Below are positions 46,639 through 55,100 of a stretch of DNA of 64,000 bases, one piece after another. A program made the position numbers and the translations under genes. The DNA lies in NCBI RefSeq assembly GCF_003047295.1, contig NZ_PZYZ01000005.1, positions 1 through 64,000 on the forward strand, in the 5' to 3' direction. The DNA comes from Nocardioides sediminis. GTDB lineage: Bacteria; Actinomycetota; Actinomycetes; Propionibacteriales; Nocardioidaceae. The notes beneath the pieces are model-generated. The model did not search any database, was not told the origin of the DNA, and saw only the letters and a program-made list of their open reading frames with translations. Position 1 is the first letter of the stretch, and every line of letters starts with the position of its first letter.

Positions 46639-47460
46639 TCAGATCCCCAGCAGCTCGCGGCACTGCGTCGGCGTCATCGGCTCGCGCTGCGCGAGCCGGC
46701 CCAGCTCGACCGCGCGCTCGACGAGCTGCCGGTTGCTCTCCACCGGCACGCCGCGGGCGATGGTGAGCACGTCCTCCATGCCAACGCGCAGGTGCCCGCC
46801 CTTGGAGAGAGCGGCCAGCGCGACGGCGAGGGTCGTGCGGCCGATGCCGGTGGCCGACCAGGAGGTGACCTCCGGCGGCAGCATCGCGACCCCGGCCACC
46901 AGCGCGTCGGCGGTGCCGGGCATGCCGCCGGGCACGCCCATCACGAAGTCGCAGTGCACCTTGCCGCCGTGCGGCAGCCCGTAGGTCTTCAGCAGCCGTC
47001 CGAGCGCATGCACCTGTCCGAGGTCGAAGAGCTCGAACTCCGGCACGATCCGGCGCTCCTGCGCGAGCTGGTAGAGCTCGCACACGAAGGGCCACGGGTT
47101 GCTGAAGACGTCGTCGCCGAAGTTGGTCGTGCCCATCGTCAGGCTGCACGAGTCGGGCCCGGCGTCGAGCACCTCGAGCCGCTTGTCGAGCGGGTCGTGG
47201 ACCGAGCCGCCGCTGGAGAGCTGGACCACCATGTCGCTGGACTCCCGGACCGCCGCCACCCACTCGCGCAGCAGCGCCTGGTCGAGCGTCGGCGCGTGGT
47301 CGCCGTCGCGGACGTGCAGGTGGATCATCGCCGCGCCGGCCGCCTCACACTCCGCGGCGGTGGTCGCGATCTCCTCCGGCGTGGTGGGCAGCTGCGGGCA
47401 GTCCGCCTTGCTCGTCTCGGCGCCCGTCGGTGCCACGGTGATCAACAGTCCCTCGGCCAT
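46639..47460 (-). CDS. BKACE family enzyme (3-keto-5-aminohexanoate cleavage-like)
   Basis: The 273-residue enzyme belongs to the beta-keto acid cleavage enzymes, which condense a beta-keto acid with acetyl-CoA using zinc. It has MIHLHVRDGDHAPTLD with the zinc-binding HLH, LSSGGSVHDPLDKRLEVL and ATGIGRTTLAVALAAL. Substrate varies across the family and is not determined here. The ATG at 47460 lies 6 nt after TAAGGT. It is divergent from dtd, with overlapping -10 boxes. Confidence 0.88.
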   Translation of the reverse strand: MAEGLLITVAPTGAETSKADCPQLPTTPEEIATTAAECEAAGAAMIHLHVRDGDHAPTLDQALLREWVAAVRESSDMVVQLSSGGSVHDPLDKRLEVLDAGPDSCSLTMGTTNFGDDVFSNPWPFVCELYQLAQERRIVPEFELFDLGQVHALGRLLKTYGLPHGGKVHCDFVMGVPGGMPGTADALVAGVAMLPPEVTSWSATGIGRTTLAVALAALSKGGHLRVGMEDVLTIARGVPVESNRQLVERAVELGRLAQREPMTPTQCRELLGI

Positions 47461-47466
47461 GGGAGC

Positions 47467-47476
47467 ACCTTAGGGT
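47467..47476. promoter_or_regulatory. Overlapping divergent -10 boxes (BKACE gene and dtd)
   Basis: The decamer ACCTTAGGGT reads TAGGGT for the plus strand (6 nt before the dtd ATG at 47483) and TAAGGT for the minus strand (6 nt before the BKACE ATG at 47460). The two boxes share two base pairs, so the promoters cannot fire simultaneously. Confidence 0.65.
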
Positions 47477-47482
47477 CGGCGC

Positions 47483-47914
47483 ATGCGCGCCGTGCTGCAG
47501 AGGGTCCTGTCCGCGTCCGTCACCGTCGGCGGCGAGGTCGTCGGCCGCATCGACGGCGGCCTGCTGGTCCTCCTCGGCGTCACCCACACCGACACCGAGG
47601 CCGACGCCGCCTGGATGGCCCGCAAGATCCGCGACACCCGCCTCCTGCGCGACGAGCAGTCCGTGGGCGACGTCGGCGCGTCCGTGCTGCTGGTCAGCCA
47701 GTTCACGCTGTACGGCGACGCGCGCAAGGGCCGCCGCCCCACCTGGTCGGCCGCCGCCCCCGGCTCCGTGAGCGAGCCGCTGTACGACGCCGTGTGCGCC
47801 GAGCTCGAACGCCTCGGCACCCACGTCGAGCGGGGCGTCTTCGGCGCGCAGATGCAGGTGGCGTCGGTCAACGACGGACCGGTCACGCTGCTGCTGGAGT
47901 CCCCCGCGTCCTGA
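47483..47914 (+). CDS. dtd: D-aminoacyl-tRNA deacylase
   Basis: The 143-residue protein is the DTD-type editing enzyme that removes D-amino acids (and glycine) from tRNA. Both active-site motifs are present: SQFTLYGD (about 73-80) and the cross-subunit [11 protein letters not shown] (NxGPVT type) near the C-terminus. Length is normal. It starts leaderless, 6 nt after TAGGGT. Confidence 0.95.
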   Translation: MRAVLQRVLSASVTVGGEVVGRIDGGLLVLLGVTHTDTEADAAWMARKIRDTRLLRDEQSVGDVGASVLLVSQFTLYGDARKGRRPTWSAAAPGSVSEPLYDAVCAELERLGTHVERGVFGAQMQVASVNDGPVTLLLESPAS

Positions 47915-48236
47915 GGAGACTGCGGTCCTACCGGTGGTACCGCGACACGTGCGGGCAGGTCCGGTGCTTCAGCCGGCACCGCGCTCGTCGATAGATCCTG
48001 CGCACCCCGTTCTTCATGACGCAGATGCTGTCCCGCAGTCCCGACACGGACGGCGGGATTGAGAGTTCCTAGACGATGTCTGGAGGCTGTTTCACCCCGA
48101 CGGGCGGACCGGGCCGCGCACGCCGCCGCACAGCCGTCGAGGACGTCCGGAGCGTCACGGTGAGCGTGATGCCGGGGATCGGCAGCCCGATGGCTACGAT
48201 GTGGGCTGCTGTCCCTAGAGAGGCCCCCCGTCTGTC
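47915..48236. other. Intergenic region between dtd and cysD
   Basis: No gene is supported in these 322 bases. Two weak hairpins follow dtd (GCGGT...ACCGC near 47930 and CGGTGC/GCACCG at 47962-47981). The last 60 bases hold the probable cysDN promoter. I see no riboswitch that I can name. Confidence 0.5.
48195..48200 (+). promoter_or_regulatory. Probable cysDN -10 box
   Basis: TACGAT lies 36 bases before the cysD ATG. The leader lacks a clear Shine-Dalgarno. The -35 region is not recognisable, suggesting an activator. Confidence 0.4.
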
Positions 48237-49151
48237 ATGACCCAAACGCACGCCGACTACCAGCTGAGCCAGCTGGACCAGCTCGAGGCGGAGTCGATCC
48301 ACATCTTCCGTGAGGTCGCCGCCGAGTTCGAGAAGCCGGTCCTGATGTTCTCCGGTGGCAAGGACTCGATCGTCATGCTCCGCCTCGCGGAGAAGGCGTT
48401 CTACCCCTCCAAGCTGCCGTTCCCGCTGCTCCAGGTCGACACCGGCCTGGACTTCGACGAGGTCCTCGAGACCCGCGACAACTGGGTCAACCGGCTCGGT
48501 GCCCGCCTGCACGTCGCGAGCGTCGAGGACGCCATTGCCCAGGGCATCGTCGTCGACGACGGCAAGACCTCGCGCAACCGCCAGCAGATCGGCGCCCTGC
48601 TCAACGCCATCGAGGAGAACGGCTTCACCGCCGCCTTCGGTGGCGGTCGCCGCGACGAGGAGAAGGCCCGCGCCAAGGAGCGCGTCTACTCCCACCGCGA
48701 CGAGTTCGGCCAGTGGGACCCCAAGATGCAGCGCCCCGAGCTGTGGAGCCTCTACAACGGTCGCATCCACCCGGGCGAGCACATGCGCGTCTTCCCGCTC
48801 TCCAACTGGACCGAGCTGGACATCTGGCACTACATCGACCGCGAGCAGATCGAGATCCCCTCGATCTACTTCGCCCACGAGCGCGAGGTCATCCTCCGCG
48901 ACGGCATGTGGCTGTCGGTCTCCGACGCCGTCCAGCCCAAGGGCAACGAGACGCCCGAGACCAAGATGGTCCGCTTCCGCACCGTCGGCGACAAGTCGCA
49001 GACCGGTTGCGTGGAGTCGACCGCGGCGACCACCGCCGAGATCATCGACGAGATCGCCATCGCCCGGGTCACCGAGCGCGGCGCGACCCGCGGTGACGAC
49101 CGTTTCTCCGAGGCGGCCATGGAAGACCGCAAGAAGGAAGGCTACTTCTGA
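48237..49151 (+). CDS. cysD: Sulfate adenylyltransferase subunit 2
   Basis: The 304-residue subunit catalyses formation of adenosine 5'-phosphosulfate from ATP and sulfate, driven by GTP hydrolysis in CysN. It has the PP-loop MFSGGKDSIVMLRLAEKAF, FGGGRRDEEKARAKER and FPLSNWTELDIWHYI, all diagnostic of CysD. Its stop overlaps the cysN start (TGATG). It begins the sulfate activation operon. The APS kinase partner is not fused here but sits 7 kb upstream in the cysC fusion gene. Confidence 0.96.
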   Translation: MTQTHADYQLSQLDQLEAESIHIFREVAAEFEKPVLMFSGGKDSIVMLRLAEKAFYPSKLPFPLLQVDTGLDFDEVLETRDNWVNRLGARLHVASVEDAIAQGIVVDDGKTSRNRQQIGALLNAIEENGFTAAFGGGRRDEEKARAKERVYSHRDEFGQWDPKMQRPELWSLYNGRIHPGEHMRVFPLSNWTELDIWHYIDREQIEIPSIYFAHEREVILRDGMWLSVSDAVQPKGNETPETKMVRFRTVGDKSQTGCVESTAATTAEIIDEIAIARVTERGATRGDDRFSEAAMEDRKKEGYF

Positions 49152-50440
49152 TGGCTGACTCCCCCCAGACCGTGCCCGACCACGGCCAGATGGACCTGCT
49201 CCGCTTCGCGACCGCCGGCTCGGTCGACGACGGCAAGTCGACCCTCATCGGTCGCCTGCTGCTCGACTCCAAGTCGATCTTCGAGGACCAGCTCGAGGCC
49301 GTCGAGGCCTCCAGCCAGTCCAAGGGCTACGACTACACCGACCTCGCGCTGCTGACCGACGGTCTGCGCTCCGAGCGCGAGCAGGGCATCACCATCGACG
49401 TGGCCTACCGCTACTTCGCGACCCCGACCCGCAAGTTCATCATCGCGGACACCCCGGGCCACATCCAGTACACCCGCAACATGGTCACCGGCGCCTCGAC
49501 CGCTGACCTCGGCCTGGTGCTCGTCGACGCCCGTCAGGGCCTCACCGAGCAGAGCCGTCGCCACGCCGTGCTGCTCTCGCTCCTCCGCGTCCCGCACCTG
49601 GTGCTCGCGATCAACAAGATGGACCTCGTCGACTGGTCCGAGGAGGTCTACGAGCGGATCCACAAGGAGTTCACCCAGTTCGCGACCAAGCTCAACATCC
49701 CGGACCTCGAGGTCATCCCGATCTCGGCGCTCCAGGGTGACAACGTGGTCACGCGCTCGGAGAACACCCCGTGGTACTCCGGCCCGACGCTCATGCACCA
49801 CCTCGAGCACGTCCACGTGGCCTCCGACCGCGACCTGGTCGACGTCCGCTTCCCCGTGCAGTACGTCGTCCGCCCCAAGTCCGACGAGTTCCACGACTAC
49901 CGCGGCTACGCCGGACAGGTGGCCGGTGGCGTGCTCAAGCCGGGCGACGAGGTCGTCGTGCTGCCCAGCGGCATGACGTCGACCATCGAGGCCATCGACC
50001 TCTTCAACGAGGAGATCGCCGAGGCCTTCCCGCCCATGTCGGTGACGGTCCGCCTCGCCGACGACGTGGACGTCTCCCGCGGCGACATGATCGCCCGGGT
50101 CAACAACGCGCCCAAGCCCAGCCAGGACATCGACGCGATGATCTGCTGGATGACCACCGAGCCGCTGCGCCCGCGCCAGAAGCTCGCCATCAAGCACACC
50201 ACGCGCACCGCGCGGGCGATGGTCAAGGACATCCAGTACCGCCTCGACGTCAACAGCCTGCACCGCGACCAGGAGACCAAGGAGCTCGGCCTCAACGAGA
50301 TCGGCCGCGTCCAGCTGCGCACCACCGTGCCGCTGCTGTGCGACCCGTACTCCAAGAACCGCACCACCGGCTCGTTCATCCTGATCGACGAGGCGACCGG
50401 CGTCACCGTCGGCGCCGGCATGATCAACAGCGGCAGCTGA
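49151..50440 (+). CDS. cysN: Sulfate adenylyltransferase subunit 1
   Basis: The 429-residue GTPase subunit pairs with CysD. GTPase motifs are GSVDDGKSTLIGRLL (P-loop), DTPGHIQYTRNM (switch II) and INKMD (G4). EF-Tu-like domains II and III follow. There is no C-terminal APS kinase domain (as there is in many actinobacterial CysN/C proteins), consistent with the separate cysC fusion gene. It is followed by a strong terminator. Confidence 0.96.
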   Translation: MADSPQTVPDHGQMDLLRFATAGSVDDGKSTLIGRLLLDSKSIFEDQLEAVEASSQSKGYDYTDLALLTDGLRSEREQGITIDVAYRYFATPTRKFIIADTPGHIQYTRNMVTGASTADLGLVLVDARQGLTEQSRRHAVLLSLLRVPHLVLAINKMDLVDWSEEVYERIHKEFTQFATKLNIPDLEVIPISALQGDNVVTRSENTPWYSGPTLMHHLEHVHVASDRDLVDVRFPVQYVVRPKSDEFHDYRGYAGQVAGGVLKPGDEVVVLPSGMTSTIEAIDLFNEEIAEAFPPMSVTVRLADDVDVSRGDMIARVNNAPKPSQDIDAMICWMTTEPLRPRQKLAIKHTTRTARAMVKDIQYRLDVNSLHRDQETKELGLNEIGRVQLRTTVPLLCDPYSKNRTTGSFILIDEATGVTVGAGMINSGS

Positions 50441-50443
50441 TCC

Positions 50444-50478
50444 GGGTCGGGCGTGGCGTCGACCGCCACGCCCGACCC
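50444..50478. terminator. Bidirectional terminator between cysN and the SARP gene
   Basis: A perfect 15-bp stem (GGGTCGGGCGTGGCG with CGCCACGCCCGACCC) closes on TCGAC. It begins 4 bases after the cysN stop and ends 4 bases before the stop of the convergent regulator gene. Confidence 0.85.
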
Positions 50479-50481
50479 CGC

Positions 50482-51948
50482 TCAGGCGACCGGAGTCGCC
50501 GGCTGGTGCCAGACGCGCTTCTCGACGACGACGCTGTCCGCCTCCGCCATGACCGGGCCCTCGCCGCCCAGGAGGCCGAGAAGCGCGAACGGGATCGTCG
50601 CCAGCGCGCGGACCGTCCTCGTGTACGCCGTGGGTCGCCGTACCGTGTCGACTCCTCGCGGGGTCCACGAGAGGTCACCTGCCTCGAGTCTGCGTCGCGC
50701 CTCCCGGCAGGCCAGGCCCGGCAGTCCTCGCGACTTCTCCCAGAGCTCGTCCTCCAGCCGGGGGCCGGGGACGCCCTGCAGCACGAGGCCCAGCAGGCGC
50801 CGGAAGCTCCCGCGGTCGAGCGGCTGGATGCGCACGACCGCGTCGCAGTCCCCGAGTGCCGCGTCCGACAGCTCGGAGACGGGCACGATCATGATCCGGC
50901 CGCGGGTCGTGGCGCGCATCTGGAGCATCGCCGCCAGGCCCTTGCTCAGGGCCCCCTGGTCGGGCAGCAGCTCGACCGTCGCGCCGGCGCCGGGCTCGGC
51001 GCCCTGGTCGGCGAGGGGGATCATCAGGGTGCGCGCTGCTTCCCGCGCCACCGTCTCCCGGCCCGAGCCGCGAGGGCCGACGAGCCACACCACTCCCGCG
51101 GGCCCGTCCGGGTCGATGAGCCAGCCGGTCATCGCCGACACGACCTGCTGGATCTCGCGGTCGCGCCCGACCGTCGTCTGGCGTGGGGGCCACTCGGCGC
51201 AGGCGCTGACCACCTCGAGGTAGAGGGCTCGTGTCTGGGGCGCCGGGTCCACGCCGTACTCGTCGGCGAGGTGCCGGCGCAGGCGCTCGAACTCCTCGAC
51301 GGGCTTGGCGGTCTCCCCGACCGCGAACCAGGCCCGCATGAGTGCACGGGTCGACCGGTCCGACGTCTCGACGCTGGCGGCGCGCCTGGCGAGCTCCAGG
51401 GACCGGGTCCAGTTCGCGCATCGGGCGGCGGCCTCGGCGCCGGCCAGCAGCAGCTGGAGCCGCAGGCGCCGGAGCTCGTCGCGGGCTTCGTCGAGCAGGG
51501 GGCACTCGGAGCCGGCCACCTCCAGGTCACCGACGTAGAGCTCCTCCGCCTCGCCCACCAGGCCGACGACCCGGGCAGGGTTCCCGGCCATCTGCTCGAC
51601 GCTCGCGGCGAGGCCTCGGTAGGCCGTGACGTCCACCCACACGTCGCGGAGGGCGAGCCCGTTGCCGACGCGATGGACCGCCTCGGCACCGACCACCTTG
51701 CGCACCTGGGACGTGGCGGTGCGCAGGCTCGTGCGACCGTGTGCCTCGTCCGCCGTGGGCCAGAAGAGCTCGAGGAGGCGGTCCATCGGCACCGACCGGC
51801 CGCCGGCCAGCGCCAGCACCCGGAACAGGTCGAACGTCTTGGCCGTCCGCCAGGCCGCGTCGGGCACCACCATCCCGTCCGCACCTCGGACCTCGACCCG
51901 ACCCATCAGGCGTGCCTGAGCCAGCATCACTTCCCCCGTTGCCGTCAT
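50482..51948 (-). CDS. SARP/AfsR-type regulator with BTAD and degenerate ATPase domain
   Basis: The 488-residue protein has an OmpR-like winged helix at the N-terminus (about 12-95, WRTAKTFDLFRVLALAGG, LELFWPTADEAHGRTSLRTATSQVRKVVG) and a bacterial transcriptional activator domain (about 100-240, ELYVGDLEVAG, LARRAASVETSDRSTRALMRAWFAVGETAKPVEEFERLRRHLADEYGVDP). A C-terminal NTPase-like segment (from about 255) has a P-loop-like GPRGSGRET in which the usual Lys is Arg, so ATP binding is doubtful. SARPs activate clustered genes; the divergent giant peroxidase gene is the obvious target. Confidence 0.88.
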   Translation of the reverse strand: MTATGEVMLAQARLMGRVEVRGADGMVVPDAAWRTAKTFDLFRVLALAGGRSVPMDRLLELFWPTADEAHGRTSLRTATSQVRKVVGAEAVHRVGNGLALRDVWVDVTAYRGLAASVEQMAGNPARVVGLVGEAEELYVGDLEVAGSECPLLDEARDELRRLRLQLLLAGAEAAARCANWTRSLELARRAASVETSDRSTRALMRAWFAVGETAKPVEEFERLRRHLADEYGVDPAPQTRALYLEVVSACAEWPPRQTTVGRDREIQQVVSAMTGWLIDPDGPAGVVWLVGPRGSGRETVAREAARTLMIPLADQGAEPGAGATVELLPDQGALSKGLAAMLQMRATTRGRIMIVPVSELSDAALGDCDAVVRIQPLDRGSFRRLLGLVLQGVPGPRLEDELWEKSRGLPGLACREARRRLEAGDLSWTPRGVDTVRRPTAYTRTVRALATIPFALLGLLGGEGPVMAEADSVVVEKRVWHQPATPVA

Positions 51949-52147
51949 GGACGTCCTCCCTGGAGGAACCCTGCAACGTGCGAGTGGTCCCGCGTGCGTT
52001 AGTTCAGGTGGACCACCTCATTTCGGGTACGCCGCGTCGACGTTTCACGGATCCGTGACAGGGCGGTCCCGAGACTGCCGCGACGAGCGCGACTGCGCCG
52101 TCGACCGCACACCGGTGCGGTGCTGCTGGCAGAGGGAGGGACTCGCG
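51949..52147. promoter_or_regulatory. Divergent regulatory spacer with three palindromes
   Basis: The 199-base spacer between the SARP regulator and the peroxidase gene contains three palindromes. They are AGGTGG-A-CCACCT (52006-52018), TCACGGATCCGTGA (52045-52058) and ACCGCAC-ACCG-GTGCGGT (52104-52121). The last lies close to the ribosome binding site GGAGGG. They are candidate operator or RNA-structure sites. Confidence 0.55.
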
Positions 52148-55100
52148 ATGAGTCGAAGAGGAGCACCCGTGGGGAAGAGTCCACGGAAGTCACGAGCAGG
52201 GCTCTTCGGCGCCCTGGCCACGGTCCTGGCGATGTCCGGGGTGACCGGCGGGGTGGTCGGCGCCCCGATGGCGCACGCCAAGGACACCAACCCGGACTTC
52301 GTCCTGATCGAGGAGGACCTCGAGCACATCCTCAAGCAGATCCAGATCGCCGAGGCCCACGCGGCCGGCGGTCGGCTGTTGTGTGCCCGGCCCACTGACA
52401 CCACCGGGAAGTGCGTCCCGGATCCGGCGCTCCCGCTCGGCCTGCGGACCGTCGACGGGTCCTACAACAACCTGCTCGAGCCGACGTACGGCTCGGCGGA
52501 CCAGCCCTTCCCGCGCAAGCTTCCCGTCCACTGGCGCAAGGCGGAGGCCGCCCCCCAGGGCGCGCCGCCGAACGACCCCGCAGACACCGCGATGTGCGAC
52601 GAGGGCGAGACCTGCTACTCGCAGAGCAAGGGCTTCGTCTACGACTCCGAGCCCCGCGTCATCAGCAACCTGATCGTCGACCAGACGGTGGCCAACCCCG
52701 CGGCCCAGAACGCGGCCGCGAACACCCCCGGCTCAGAGATCGACGGCAACGGCAACGTCTTCATCCCCAACACCGCCCCCGACGAGGGCCTCTCGGCGCC
52801 CTTCAACGCGTGGTTCACCTTCTTCGGCCAGTTCTTCGACCACGGCCTCGACCTGGTCAACAAGGGCGGCAACGGCGACATGGTCGTGCCCCTGCGGCCC
52901 GACGACCCGCTGTACGTCGAGGGCAGCCGCACCAACTTCCTGACGCTGACCCGGGCCACCCGCTACCCCGGCCCGGACGGCGAGGTCGGCACCGAGGACG
53001 ACGTCCACAACAACCAGACGACGCCGTTCATCGACCAGAACCAGACCTACACGTCGCACCCGTCGCACCAGGTGTTCCTGCGTGAGTACGAGCTCCGCGA
53101 CCACGACGGCGACGCGGGCACGCCCGACGTACCCGTGGACACCGGCCGCCTCCTCGACGGCACCCTTCCTGGCGGCGGTACCGGCGGCCTCGCCACCTGG
53201 GCCGACGTCAAGCGGCAGGCGCGGGAGGTGCTCGGCATCCAGCTCGGCTCCAACCTGGCCCCGGGTGAGGAGCCCACCGAGGACAACAACGACTTCCCGG
53301 ACGTCACCAACGTCCCGCAGGTCGACGTCGACCCCTACGGCAACTTCATCCCCGGCGAGAACGGTTTCCCCGTCCTGCAGATGGCGGACGGCACCGAGGT
53401 CGAGGGCGACCCGACCAGCCCGATCTCGACCGACGGGTCGGCGCGGACCAACCACGCCTTCCTCGACGACATCGCGCACGGCGCCACGCCGGCCCGCAAC
53501 GACCTGAGCGGCTACGACAACGTCACCCTCGACGAGCACTTCGTCACCGGTGACGGTCGCGGCAACGAGAACATCGGCCTGACGTCCGTCCACCACGTGT
53601 TCCACTCCGAGCACAACCGGATGGCGCAGGCGATCGAGGACATCCTCGACAAGCCGGAGAACGAGCAGCTCAAGCTCGCCTTCATGGGCGAGCAGAACAC
53701 CTACAAGGAGCTCCTCGGCCAGCCGCTCCCCGACGGGCCGGAGGCCGACGACTGGACCTACGAGCAGCGACTCTTCCAGGCGGCCCGGTTCCCGACCGAG
53801 ATGCAGTACCAGCACCTCGTGTTCGAGGAGTTCGCCCGCAAGGTGCAGCCCGCGATCGACGCGATCGTCTTCAACGAGAACAGCTACGACGCGACGATCG
53901 ACCCGGCCATCACCGCCGAGTACGCCCACGTCGTCTACCGGTTCGGTCACTCGATGCTCACCGAGGACATCCAGCGCCGGCTGCCCGGCGTCCCCGGGGT
54001 GGAGGACGTCAGCCTGCTCGAGGGCTTCCTCGACCCGCGGACCTACGATAACGACGGCGCACTGACGCCCGACCAGGCGGCCGGTGCGGTCATCAACGGC
54101 ACCACCAACCAGGTGGGCGGCCAGATCGACGAGCACGTCATCGACACGCTGCGCAACAACCTGCTCGGCCTGCCGCTCGACCTGGCGACCATCAACATGG
54201 TGCGCGCCCGGGACGCGGCCGTGCCCCCGCTGCAGGTCGCGCGGAAGGTCTTCTTCGAGGAGAGCGGCGACCCGATGCTGGAGCCCTACGACAACTGGGT
54301 CGACTTCGGCCTGGGCATGAAGAACGGCGACAACTTCGGTCGCGAGTCGGCCAGCCCCAACGCGTCGCTGGTCAACTTCGTCGCGGCGTACGGCAAGCAC
54401 GAGACCATCACCAGCGTCTCGACCGTCGCCGGCAAGCGCGAGGCCGCCAACCTGATCGTCAACGGCGGTGAGGGCGAGCCGGCCGACCGGCTCGACTTCA
54501 TGAACGGCACCGGCGCGTGGGCCGACCAGAACGGTCAGACCACCACCGGTCTCGAGGAGGTCGACTTCTGGATGGGCGGCCTCGCCGAGGCGCTCGAGCC
54601 CTTCGGCGGCATGCTCGGCTCGACGTTCAACTACGTCTTCGAGAAGCAGATCGAGGACCTGCAGTTCGGCGACCGGTTCTACTACCTGTTCCGCAACCAG
54701 GGCAACCAGCTCTTCGCCGCCCTGGAGGCGAACTCGTTCGCCGGTCTCATCCAGCGCAACACGGACGCCACCCTGCTCCCCGCGGACATCTTCGCGGTGC
54801 AGGACCCGTTCATCGACCTGGAGAACCTGCCCGACCCGTGGCCCGAGGGCCTGGTCCGGATGGCCGACGGGACCTACCGCTGGGACGGTGACGAGCACGT
54901 CGAGATCCACGGTCTGCGGACCGGCGACATGCCTGCCACCAACGACAAGATCCGGGCCGGCCAGGGTGATGACGCCCTGTGGGGCTACGCCGGCAGGGAC
55001 CGCATCGAGGGCGGCTCCGGCAACGACAGCCTCCTCGGCGGTGCCGACGACGACATCCTCACCGACACCTTCGGTGATGACAACATCAAGGGCGGCTGGG

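Noticed and set aside
47915..48236. A riboswitch upstream of cysDN
   Set aside because: No SAM or other known riboswitch consensus or terminator/antiterminator pair was found by eye.
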